Shown here: piece after piece, positions 1 to 7,975 of the stretch
Layout: every line of letters starts with the position of its first letter
How positions within the stretch are numbered: the first letter of the stretch is position 1
DNA from: Pelagicoccus sp. SDUM812003
Lineage (GTDB): Bacteria; Verrucomicrobiota; Verrucomicrobiia; Opitutales; Opitutaceae
Direction of reading: 5' to 3'
NCBI RefSeq assembly: GCF_031127815.1
Contig: NZ_JARXHY010000002.1
Coordinates: 310,001 to 374,000 of the forward strand
DNA length: 64,000 nucleotides
The notes under the pieces: model-generated
The model's input: the letters and a program-made list of their open reading frames with translations, nothing else
What the model was told of the DNA's origin: nothing
Databases searched by the model: none
Position numbers and translations under genes: made by a program

Positions 1-777
1 TACTACGCCTTTCTCTACGGTCCCATCGTCCTAGCCGCCAACGAAGGGACGGACGACACTCCGGGCATCTTCGCCGGAGAAGGACGCATGGAACACATCG
101 CTCCCGGTCCCTACTATCCGCTAGACCGAGCCCCCACCTTCGTAGGCTCTCCCGAAGAAGCTGTGGCCAGCATCGCCCGCAGCTCCAGCGACGAGCTGCG
201 TTTCGAATTCGAAGGCGACATTCGAAACGCCGATTCGGAAACCATCGAGCTCGAGCCCTTTTATGGCATCCACGAAGCACGCTACACCATGTACTGGCGC
301 GTCCTCGACTCAAAGGACTACGAAGCCGCGCTCAAGGAAATCGCGAAAAAGGAGCGCCTTCAGCAGCAACGCGCCGCTCGCGTCGTCGATGAAATCGCCC
401 CCGGCGAGCAGCAGCCAGAAGTCGAGCACGGTTTCGCCGCTGAAGGCAGTCAATCCGGCATCATGCTGGGCCGACGCTACCGCGAAGCGTCCGAATGGTT
501 TGCATACACCATAAAAACGCAGGATGAGACCGATCTCGAACTAGAGGTCACCTTCTGGGGCAGCCAATGGGGACGGGCCTGCAAGATTCTGGTCGACGGT
601 CACGAAGTCGGCCGCATCGATGCCAATGGCTCGCAGCCAGAGAAGTTTATCGAGGCGAGCTTCGAGATTCCAAGCGAGGTTGTAGAGAACGCCGAAAACG
701 GCCAGCTGCGCGTGCGCGTCGAAGCCATCGACCAGCGAAGCACGCCCTCGATCTTCGGAGTCGCCTTGCTCAAATAG
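1..777 (+). CDS. GH127 (DUF1680) beta-L-arabinofuranosidase-type protein, C-terminal part
   Basis: The frame is open from the first base, so this is the 3' part (258 codons plus stop) of a longer gene. The opening residues include FLYGPIVLAA, the conserved end of the DUF1680/GH127 catalytic fold. A region with MYWRVLD follows, then a C-terminal beta-sandwich (roughly from codon 135) containing GIMLGRRYREA and WGRACKILVDG, as in the domain often attached to GH127 enzymes. The family removes L-arabinofuranose from plant or algal glycans, usually in the periplasm or outside the cell. The catalytic centre and signal peptide lie outside the window, so substrate cannot be judged. Confidence 0.8.
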   Translation, partial: YYAFLYGPIVLAANEGTDDTPGIFAGEGRMEHIAPGPYYPLDRAPTFVGSPEEAVASIARSSSDELRFEFEGDIRNADSETIELEPFYGIHEARYTMYWRVLDSKDYEAALKEIAKKERLQQQRAARVVDEIAPGEQQPEVEHGFAAEGSQSGIMLGRRYREASEWFAYTIKTQDETDLELEVTFWGSQWGRACKILVDGHEVGRIDANGSQPEKFIEASFEIPSEVVENAENGQLRVRVEAIDQRSTPSIFGVALLK

Positions 778-823
778 CGACCACCTCTAAGGCCTTCAGG
801 GGCTTAGCGTCACAAGCCGGCCG

Positions 824-1981
824 CTAAGCCTCTTCGCAGGCCACCAGCTGAACCACGAGCGCTCTGATCAATTCGAGCTCAACCGGGTTCAATGCGCTGA
901 TGGTGATCCAGTCCGGACCAGCCCGCAGCGTGCCGACGCGAATCGGCTCGTCCTCCACCGCGTAGTCCGGATTCTCCTCTTCGTCCAAAAACGAACTCTG
1001 GTCGCCGGGTAGCGGCGGCGAGACGGTGATGTCGAAAGCGGTTTCGCCGAAGGGGTCGACACCATATTCCGAAGCGCCCACTTCCTCGAAAAAGGGATGG
1101 TGCCGCAAGGTCAGCACCAACTCCGATTTGCTGACCAAGGGCGTAAGCGTCACTCTGTAGAGTTCGTCCGCCAAGGGAGCGTCCGCCGACGCCTCGTCTC
1201 CGAACTCTCCCACGCCATCGCGCTCATCCTGGATTCCGGCGCAGATGTTCCAGACCTCAGGCAAGCTGTCCTGCATGGCGTCGGTGACTTCGCTTTCCTG
1301 CACGCCTAAAAAGTCCACCAGCTCCTCCATGATCTGCCCCTTGATGTCCGGCGAACCCACGAAGACGCCAGGAATCACGTAGAGACAATTCTCGTGACTG
1401 AGGAAACGCCCGAACATCAGGGCCCCTTTTTCCAGAGGTTCCTGGTCTCCAAAATCCACATACAGAAATTCTTCCTGCGGATCGAAAGCGTTCCACACTC
1501 GGTAGTAGGGAAGCGTCTGATTCGCCTCGATGACCTCCACCAGCATGGCTCTGCTGCGGGAAAGCTTCTGCAGGAGGATGCGGATCTCGTTGCGCAGGCC
1601 GCTGCCTTCGGGCTTTTCCAACGCGCTCTGCACCGCGGGGTAGGCCTCGCCCCCCAAGGCGCGGTCCAGCAGCGACCACTGCGTTTCGTAGGATATCAGC
1701 GGTAGATCGCGCTCGGGGAGAAAGCGCCGGTCCATGGCGTCGAAACGACGGGCCCACTCTCCCTGCCCCACCGTCTTCTCCAGCCAGCGCGCCGCCCCGG
1801 TCAGCCCACGGCTGACGATCGCGTCGAAAGCCTTGGGCGAACGAGGATTGAACGGATTGTAAGGGCAATCCATCGGACAGCTCAGCTCGGTGATGCGCGA
1901 AGACGCGCAATCCTGCGGGGAAATCGATTTTTCCAATACAGGACAAAAGCGGCTGGTCGAAGGTGATATCGGTGAAACCAT
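824..1981 (-). CDS. Hypothetical protein with N-terminal Cys cluster
   Basis: A 385-residue acidic protein with no signal peptide or membrane segment, starting at ATG 1981. I do not recognise a named family. The first 40 residues hold four cysteines (C13, C25, C35, C39), the last two in the string CPMDCPYNPFNP, which looks like a small metal-binding module. The rest is a mixed alpha/beta protein (YVDFGDQEPLEKG, HENCLYVIPGVFVG) ending in ELIRALVVQLVACEEA. It is convergent with the GH127 gene and has no functional partner nearby. Confidence 0.6.
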   Translation of the reverse strand: MVSPISPSTSRFCPVLEKSISPQDCASSRITELSCPMDCPYNPFNPRSPKAFDAIVSRGLTGAARWLEKTVGQGEWARRFDAMDRRFLPERDLPLISYETQWSLLDRALGGEAYPAVQSALEKPEGSGLRNEIRILLQKLSRSRAMLVEVIEANQTLPYYRVWNAFDPQEEFLYVDFGDQEPLEKGALMFGRFLSHENCLYVIPGVFVGSPDIKGQIMEELVDFLGVQESEVTDAMQDSLPEVWNICAGIQDERDGVGEFGDEASADAPLADELYRVTLTPLVSKSELVLTLRHHPFFEEVGASEYGVDPFGETAFDITVSPPLPGDQSSFLDEEENPDYAVEDEPIRVGTLRAGPDWITISALNPVELELIRALVVQLVACEEA

Positions 1982-2445
1982 AACGTTTAAGCCCGCCTAG
2001 GTTAGGCCTCCGTTTGCCAATTTCGAGTCACAAAACACGAGCCAAGCAGGGAAATGCGAGCGTGCCTTTCGACTGCCGAAGGGCTGCGGTACGGGCCGCC
2101 CTAAAAGGTCTGCTAACACCCTGCTATTCAATTGCTTCAAACGCAGCCAGAGGGGCCCGAAATCCGTTCGGCGCGTTTGACGCCACGCTGCCCTTGGCGT
2201 AGTTTGCTTATGCATCGCACCCCACAACATGAGCTGGACTAATCGCTAGGCTCATTTCGCGACCTGCCGTACCGATGCGCTGGACAGGCCCTCGCCGTTT
2301 TTCAAAACGGGCAAGCGAAGCGCTCCGCCAACAGAAACGACCTCAACCGCAAGCTTCGAAACGACGAAGGGCCCTATCCGGGGGCTTGGAGTTCGATCGC
2401 CCTCGCGCTCCGTCCACGAAGCTTCGCTCGACCTTTCAGACGTCC
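1982..2445. other. 464-bp gap with no convincing gene
   Basis: This gap lies between the divergent hypothetical gene and the hydrogenase-protease-like gene. Short open frames exist on both strands, but they have basic, low-complexity translations typical of high-GC noise. No tRNA or strong terminator is visible. The only regulatory candidate is the -35/-10 pair listed at 2177-2205. Confidence 0.5.
2177..2205 (+). promoter_or_regulatory. Candidate sigma-70 promoter
   Basis: TTGACG at 2177-2182 is followed, after exactly 17 bases, by TAGTTT at 2200-2205. If real, it would drive the protease gene at 2446 with a leader of about 235 nt. This is motif matching only. Confidence 0.3.
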
Positions 2446-2934
2446 ATGAGCGAACATCAACCTCTACTACTGGTGCTAGGCGTCGGGAACCCCGATTGGG
2501 GAGATGACCGTGTGGGACCCGCCGTGGCGGAGCGGATTCAAAATGCCAACAACGACAGCGTCGAGGCAAGATCGGTGTTCGGCGAACTGTTCGACCTGAT
2601 GGTGGCCATGAAAGGCCATCGGCAAGCGGTCATCGTCACTGCCATCAGATCGCATGGCGCCGAGGGAGCCCTGCACGTGTTCGACGCCAGCAAGTCTCCC
2701 TTGCCCACGGAGCTGTTCGGAAACTTCGCCACCCACGATTTTGGACTGCCGGAAGCCCTGGAGCTCATCCGGACCTTGGGCGAGCTGCCCCCAAAGCTCA
2801 TCGTGCTGGGGATCGAAGGCAGGGATTCCACCCCCCTCGCCTCGATGAGCCCTCGCGTTCGGGAAGCCATCGAAGAGGCCAGCCGCTGGATCGTCGAGCG
2901 GGCCGAGGCCTACGCCCTCAAGCCGATCGCCTGA
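2446..2934 (+). CDS. Hydrogenase maturation protease family protein (HyaD/HoxW-like)
   Basis: A 162-residue protein containing the family signature near its N-terminus, LGVGNPDWGDDRVGP, where the Asp binds the nickel of the hydrogenase large subunit during C-terminal cleavage. ATG 2446 is chosen because it puts the motif about ten residues in, as usual; the frame stays open upstream but encodes only basic filler. Later segments (VIVTAIRS, FATHDFGLPEALELI, IVLGIEGRD) match the alpha/beta fold, including the loop with a conserved His. No hydrogenase structural or Hyp gene occurs in the window, so the partner enzyme must be elsewhere or the protein has another role. Confidence 0.75.
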   Translation: MSEHQPLLLVLGVGNPDWGDDRVGPAVAERIQNANNDSVEARSVFGELFDLMVAMKGHRQAVIVTAIRSHGAEGALHVFDASKSPLPTELFGNFATHDFGLPEALELIRTLGELPPKLIVLGIEGRDSTPLASMSPRVREAIEEASRWIVERAEAYALKPIA

Positions 2935-2996
2935 GAATCTCGGTCGGTCAGCTGGTCCCCGTTTCTCCCAAAATGTAAGAGTAAATCGGTCGCGGT

Positions 2997-3024
2997 TTGA
3001 CCTGCTCCTCCCGATTCCTATGCA
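2997..3024 (+). promoter_or_regulatory. Candidate promoter of the ThuA gene
   Basis: TTGACC at 2997-3002 and TATGCA at 3019-3024 are separated by 16 bases, about 57 bases before the ATG at 3081. Plausible spacing and position; no other evidence. Confidence 0.35.
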
Positions 3025-3080
3025 TAGGCTTTTCATAAAACTCGCCCCTTATTAAAACCGTTTTCCCGAAAGCAAAATCT

Positions 3081-3848
3081 ATGAGAAAGCTCGTAACGTC
3101 CCTCCTGCTCGCGGCCTGCGCCGCCAGCCCGCTCTTCGCCCAGCAGTTCAAAGCCCTGCTCTATACCAAAACCGATGGCTGGCACCACGATTCCATCAAC
3201 GCCGGCGTGACCGCCATCCAGGAACTGTCCAAGCTGCATCACTTCGAGGTCTACTGGACCGAAAACACCGGCATGGTCTTCACTGACCAGAAGCTCAAGG
3301 AATACGACGTGGTGATCTTCCTGCTAACCACCGGCGACGTTCTCGACGACCAGCAGCAAGCGGCCTTCGAGCGCTACATCCAGGCGGGCGGCGGCTATGT
3401 GGGCATCCACAGCGCCTCCGATACCGAGTACGGTTGGGACTGGTACACCAAGATGGTAGGACACATGTTTCATATCCACCCCGCCATCCAAACCGGCGTG
3501 ATGAAAGTGGAGGATCCAGACTTTCCAGGCATGGATCGCTTCGCCGACAAGTTTCTCTTCACCGAGGAGTGGTACGAGTTCGACGCTCCGCGCACCGACG
3601 ACCTGAACTACCTGCTTAGCGTAGACGAAAAAACCTACCGCCCCGCGGCCAACTGGGGGGCTAAGAAGGGAGAAGGCATGGGCGACTTCCACCCGATCAG
3701 CTGGTACAAGGAATACGACGGCGGCCGAGCCTTCTACACGGCGCTGGGCCACCTGCCCGCGACCTACAGCGACGCCGACTTCATGCACCACGTCTACGGC
3801 GGCATCTATTGGGCGGCGACTGGAAACGGCTTCAAGTCCGCCGATTGA
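3081..3848 (+). CDS. Secreted ThuA domain protein
   Basis: A 255-residue protein with a clear signal peptide (a hydrophobic stretch ending at ASPLFA-Q). The mature protein is one ThuA/glutamine-amidotransferase-like domain: FKALLYTKTDGWHHDS, YDVVIFLLTTGDVL, GGGYVGIHSASDTEY, GHMFHIHPAIQTG and a C-terminal GRAFYTALGHLPATY. ThuA proteins accompany trehalose and other sugar utilisation genes. Many secreted homologues in Verrucomicrobiota and Planctomycetota are thought to act on glycans, but the reaction is not established. The gene stands alone, convergent with the tolC-like gene. Confidence 0.85.
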   Translation: MRKLVTSLLLAACAASPLFAQQFKALLYTKTDGWHHDSINAGVTAIQELSKLHHFEVYWTENTGMVFTDQKLKEYDVVIFLLTTGDVLDDQQQAAFERYIQAGGGYVGIHSASDTEYGWDWYTKMVGHMFHIHPAIQTGVMKVEDPDFPGMDRFADKFLFTEEWYEFDAPRTDDLNYLLSVDEKTYRPAANWGAKKGEGMGDFHPISWYKEYDGGRAFYTALGHLPATYSDADFMHHVYGGIYWAATGNGFKSAD

Positions 3849-3980
3849 TCGTGAGCATCGGCCCCTGCCGCGCCTGGTTCGCCCAAGTCGGCGGGAGCCG
3901 GACATCACCTGAAGACGAGGCGCCGATGCCCTGCACGAGCGCCTTGTCTTCCGTTTCGACGACCTGCAAAGCGCCCTTGG

Positions 3981-5333
3981 CTATCGCTCCACGTACGGAT
4001 CCGCGATTCCGATGGCTCGACGCACCTGAGCTTCTCCCACGTTGTATCGGTAGAAAGCTTGCGCCTGGTTGAGGCGGGCTTCGGTCAGCGACACCCGGGC
4101 CTGCAGCACGTCAAGTTGCGAGGCTTCTCCCGCCTCGTAGCGAGCATCCGCAAGACGCAAGGCCTCCTCCGCCTGCTCCACCACCTTGATCGACGCCTGA
4201 GCCAGCTCCGTGGCTGCCTGCAGCTCGGAAAGGGCGCGCCGCACCTCCACTTCGATGGCGAGCGACAATTGACGCGTTTCCAGCTCGGCTTGGGCGAGCT
4301 GGGATTTCGCTTGGATGATCTGGCCGCGGGCTCGTCGCCCGTCGAAGATGGGCACGTTGACCTGCACGCCTGCGGTCCACCCGTGGCGGGCTCGGTCGAA
4401 ACTGGACGAATAGGTGGGCTTGTTGGCCTCGTAGGAGCCGACGAGCGAGACTTCGGGCCGAAGTCCGGATTTGGCGATCACCACGCCTTCCTCGCGGGCC
4501 TCCTCCACTTTCTGCAATCGTTTTAGCTCCGGTCGGATCTGCAGCGCTTGCTCGATCGCGCCACTGAGATCGTAGGTGATCGGCGAATACGGCAAATCGC
4601 CCACGAGCTCCGGCACCTTGTGGAGGGCGACGCCGTCTGCGGCCACAAAGCCAAGGATCTGGCGCAGCTCCTCGATCGCGATGCGGTAGTCGTTTCGCGC
4701 TTGGATCAGAGCGGGACGAGCGTTGGCGAGCTCGACCTCCGCTCGCAGGACCTCGAAACGCGTGCCCGATCCGACATCGAAACGGTCCTGGGCGTTTTTA
4801 AGAAGCTCTTCCAACAAGGTCACGTTGTCCTCCTGCACCTCGATTTCCTGGCGGGCAAGCAGGGCTCCGTAAAAGCCTTGGCGCGTCAGTAGCAAGACAT
4901 CGTCAATCACGCTCTGCAGCTCCAGCAGGGCCGCGTCTTCGATAAGCGACTGCACATTGAGGGCCGCTCGCACGCCGCCGCCGGAATAGAGCGTCTGCCG
5001 CACGTCTAGCGACACGCCCCATTGCGACGATGGAGGCGGCGCGAACTCGCTCAATCCCTCATCGAGCTCTATGTATTGACCATTCACCGACAGGTCCGGC
5101 AGCGCCTGAGCCCGGACTTCGATGATCAAGCCGTTTTGCTCCTCGATCCTCTGCTTAGCCTTGAGGATTTCGAAGTTGTGCTCCGCCGCGAATTGCAGAG
5201 CGGTCTGCAAATCGAGCCGATCCGGGATTTCGTATACCGAATAGGAATCGTCCTGCGCCTTGGCAGCGACGGCGAGCAGCGACGCGCCGAGGAGAGATAA
5301 GATGCGTAAGCGAAAGGGTCGCGATAAATCCAT
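3981..5333 (-). CDS. TolC-family outer membrane efflux protein
   Basis: A 450-residue protein with a signal peptide (LSLLGASLLAVAAKA) and two homologous OEP repeats of long amphipathic helices, which build the TolC trimer barrel and periplasmic tunnel. Recognisable pieces are LDLQTALQFAAEHNFEI near the start, ARPALIQARNDYRIAIEELRQILG at the end of the first half and VLQARVSLTEARLNQA near the end. No membrane-fusion or RND/ABC pump partner is adjacent, so it may serve a pump encoded elsewhere. It lies downstream of the GH2 gene on the same strand, about 200 bp away. Confidence 0.9.
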   Translation of the reverse strand: MDLSRPFRLRILSLLGASLLAVAAKAQDDSYSVYEIPDRLDLQTALQFAAEHNFEILKAKQRIEEQNGLIIEVRAQALPDLSVNGQYIELDEGLSEFAPPPSSQWGVSLDVRQTLYSGGGVRAALNVQSLIEDAALLELQSVIDDVLLLTRQGFYGALLARQEIEVQEDNVTLLEELLKNAQDRFDVGSGTRFEVLRAEVELANARPALIQARNDYRIAIEELRQILGFVAADGVALHKVPELVGDLPYSPITYDLSGAIEQALQIRPELKRLQKVEEAREEGVVIAKSGLRPEVSLVGSYEANKPTYSSSFDRARHGWTAGVQVNVPIFDGRRARGQIIQAKSQLAQAELETRQLSLAIEVEVRRALSELQAATELAQASIKVVEQAEEALRLADARYEAGEASQLDVLQARVSLTEARLNQAQAFYRYNVGEAQVRRAIGIADPYVER

Positions 5334-5538
5334 GGTTAAGCAGAGTTGAGAGCGGGAACCTAGGTCTTCCCGGATGGTTTCAGCAATATCAATATGCTAA
5401 ATCCTCAGAAAGTCCCTCGGCATACCCCAGCGATTACGCAGATTCCGGTCTCCGGTTACACCCAAAGTCCACTGAAGCGCCGGCTGCTGGCCTCCGGGCT
5501 GAGCGAAATCTCGCCGATTCCCGGTGGACGAGGTCCTG

Positions 5539-7425
5539 CTAGGGAGCCGCTTGCAACTCGGATTGAGCGTTGGAGGTTTCGGCCGCCTTTTTTTCGTAGT
5601 AGTCCTGCAGTACAAAAAACGCCTGCTTGCGCACGCCGTTGTCGCCGATCAGACCCTTGCGATTCCATCCGTCCTGCACCACGGGCAAGGGACGACGGGG
5701 CGATCGGAAATCGACCAGAATCCAGGGCGTGGTCCCGCTGTAGCCGGGGATGCGTTCCAGCATCTTCACCGTGCGGGCGTAGAGGTCGGCCTGAAACTCC
5801 TCGCTGAAACGGGTCACTGCATCCCCTCGCTTGCCCTGCAAGGCGCCGGCCCCGAACTCGCTGATCACTACCGGCTTCTCGTATCCAATTTCCCAAGTCA
5901 CGCGATCGATCTTTTCAGGCAGCCCATCGTACCAGCCGATGTACTGGTTGAAGCTGAGAATGTCGGTGTAGGCTCCGAAGGGATCGTTCACGATCTTGTG
6001 GTCCCCCTTGCCGGGTTCCGAATGCACTTCCATCGCGGCGGAAATCAGTCGCGTCGGATCGAGCTGACGCGTGTCGTCCACCAAGCGTTTGAGAAAGGCC
6101 GTCCGGGCTTCGCTGACCGGGGTCTCGTTGGCCATGGACCAGATGATCACGCTCGCGCGATTCTTGTCTCGGTCGACCAACGCCTTGAGCTGAGCGCGGG
6201 CGTTGGCCAAGGTTTGCTCGTTTTCCCAGGAGATGGTCCAGTAGACGGGGATTTCCTCCCAGAGCAGGATACCCATCTCGTCCGCCACCCGAGCCATGTA
6301 CTCGCTGTGCGGGTAGTGCGCGAGGCGAGCGAAGTTGCACCCGAGCTCCTTGGCCCAGCCAAGCAGGAGCCGGGCATCCTCCACCCCGAACGCTCTCCCG
6401 CCGCGGAAGGGGTTTTCCTCGTGGATGCTGATCCCGCGCAGAAAAATGGGCTCGCCGTTGAGCAATATATCCCGGCCTTCCACCTCGATGGTGCGAAATC
6501 CGATTCGATCTTCCACCCGATCGGTATCGGAAGCGACCACCACCTCGTAAAGCTTGGGCGACTGCGGCGACCAGCGTTTCAGCTCGGAGGGCACGGGCAA
6601 GCGCAGCTCGGCGTACCCCTGATCGTCGGCTTGGATCGACTGAACGATTTCCAGTTCGGGGATCTCCACCGAAATGCGCTGCGAAAGCTGCGGGCCTTCC
6701 AGCTGGGCTGCGATCTCGATGAAAGCTCCGGTCGGATCGAGGGCTACGCTGTAGTCGGTCACAAAGGTCTCCGGCGTCTCCAGCAACAGCACGTCGCGGG
6801 TGATGCCGCCATAGTTCCACCAATCCGTATTCAGCGTCGGCACGGCGTCCTTCTCCCGCTTGTTGTCCACCATGAGCACCAGCGAGTTTCGGCCGTGCTC
6901 CAATCGATCCGTCACTTCGAACTGAAACGGAGTGAACCCTCCGACATGGACGCCGAGCTTGCGTCCGTTGAGATAGACATGAGCTTCGTAGTTCACCGCT
7001 CCGAAATGCAGAAACTGGCGGCCTTTCGCCTGAGAGGCGTCGAAGTCGAAGGTTCGCCGATACCAGACCGATCCCTCGTAGTAGAACAGCTTGTCGTCCT
7101 GAGAATTCCAGTCGCCGGGCACGGTCAGGGTGTCTGCAGTATCGAAGTCGTACTCCTGCAGGACAGTTCTGTCCGTCACCGGTCGATCGAGAAAATAACC
7201 GCCGTAGGCTGGTTCGCTGGCATCGAACGGCTGGTAGCGGTAGTTGTAGAAGCCGTTCTCGTAGGGATCGACGATCACGCGCCACTTTCCATTGAGCACC
7301 TGATCGACTCGAGGATAGACGTTCGCAATGTTGTTTTCGCGGCCAGCAGCAGACGAGCCGACGAAAAGAAAGACGAGCAAAGGGGTTAGGGTTTTTAAGA
7401 CAAGGGCAAGAAGGGGTGTTTTCAT
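5539..7425 (-). CDS. Secreted glycoside hydrolase family 2 (beta-glucuronidase/galactosidase type)
   Basis: A 628-residue protein with an N-terminal signal peptide. The order is the GH2 sugar-binding jelly roll (LTVPGDWN, GSVWYRRTFDF, HVYLNGRKLG), an immunoglobulin-like domain and the TIM barrel. The acid/base Glu is E434 in WSMANETP and the nucleophile is E523 in VVISEFGAG. WWNYGGITRDV and ARLAHYPHSEYMARVADEMG are strongly conserved GH2 motifs. The size and motifs are closest to beta-glucuronidase-like enzymes. With the ThuA and GH127 genes nearby it points to polysaccharide use, although these genes do not form one operon. Substrate is not determinable here. Confidence 0.9.
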   Translation of the reverse strand: MKTPLLALVLKTLTPLLVFLFVGSSAAGRENNIANVYPRVDQVLNGKWRVIVDPYENGFYNYRYQPFDASEPAYGGYFLDRPVTDRTVLQEYDFDTADTLTVPGDWNSQDDKLFYYEGSVWYRRTFDFDASQAKGRQFLHFGAVNYEAHVYLNGRKLGVHVGGFTPFQFEVTDRLEHGRNSLVLMVDNKREKDAVPTLNTDWWNYGGITRDVLLLETPETFVTDYSVALDPTGAFIEIAAQLEGPQLSQRISVEIPELEIVQSIQADDQGYAELRLPVPSELKRWSPQSPKLYEVVVASDTDRVEDRIGFRTIEVEGRDILLNGEPIFLRGISIHEENPFRGGRAFGVEDARLLLGWAKELGCNFARLAHYPHSEYMARVADEMGILLWEEIPVYWTISWENEQTLANARAQLKALVDRDKNRASVIIWSMANETPVSEARTAFLKRLVDDTRQLDPTRLISAAMEVHSEPGKGDHKIVNDPFGAYTDILSFNQYIGWYDGLPEKIDRVTWEIGYEKPVVISEFGAGALQGKRGDAVTRFSEEFQADLYARTVKMLERIPGYSGTTPWILVDFRSPRRPLPVVQDGWNRKGLIGDNGVRKQAFFVLQDYYEKKAAETSNAQSELQAAP

Positions 7426-7975
7426 AGTCGGGGAATCATGGGCTAAGCCAACCCGTCAGGCTACCGAAAAATCGGGGCGAAAGCGTCTGACTGTCACGCC
7501 CTATCGCTCATCCATATGAGACCCCCGGCTGCAGATTGCAGACGCGGCAGACGGAACGTATCCGAAAATCAACTCCCGCCCGCTTCCTTTCGAGCAGACG
7601 CGGCGGCTTCCGCAGCGCGATTCGCAGCGCTGTATGGAAGCGCCCACTACAGAACGAGGTCCGTCCAGCGGGCTGAAATAGGGTTCGCCTAATACATGCG
7701 TCCAGAAACGACAGCCTTGGCCCGAAACCTGCCTACCGCCCACCAGGGCGCTTGCCGAAGAGAAAGACGGCTCGCCCCATCTCGCCTCGAAACGCGGCCG
7801 CGCCGTTCCCAACGGAAAATGAACGCGCTGGCCCGGGAGCGGTCGCATCGATCGAAGCCTAATCCGCACGGTATGATTATAATTAACTCGTATCCCTCTC
7901 CGAAAACGTAAAATTGCTGCCTTTTTGACACTTCCCTACTTGGCAAGCCGCGACTGCCATCTACCCTAGCCCGTT
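7426..7975. other. 550-bp gap with no convincing gene
   Basis: This divergent gap separates the GH2 gene (-) and the phosphatase gene (+). Reading frames here give Arg/Ser-rich translations without a start-site context, so I treat them as noise. A TATAAT at 7878-7883 in a short AT-rich island is the best -10 candidate for the downstream gene, but no good -35 accompanies it. TTGACA at 7925-7930 has no matching -10. No tRNA or CRISPR repeat is seen. Confidence 0.45.

Noticed and set aside
5524-7389. Long open frame of 621 codons antisense to the GH2 gene
   Set aside because: It is a high-GC shadow of the GH2 gene: no domain, and composition typical of antisense frames. Similar long shadows lie opposite the propeller, kinase and clpC genes.
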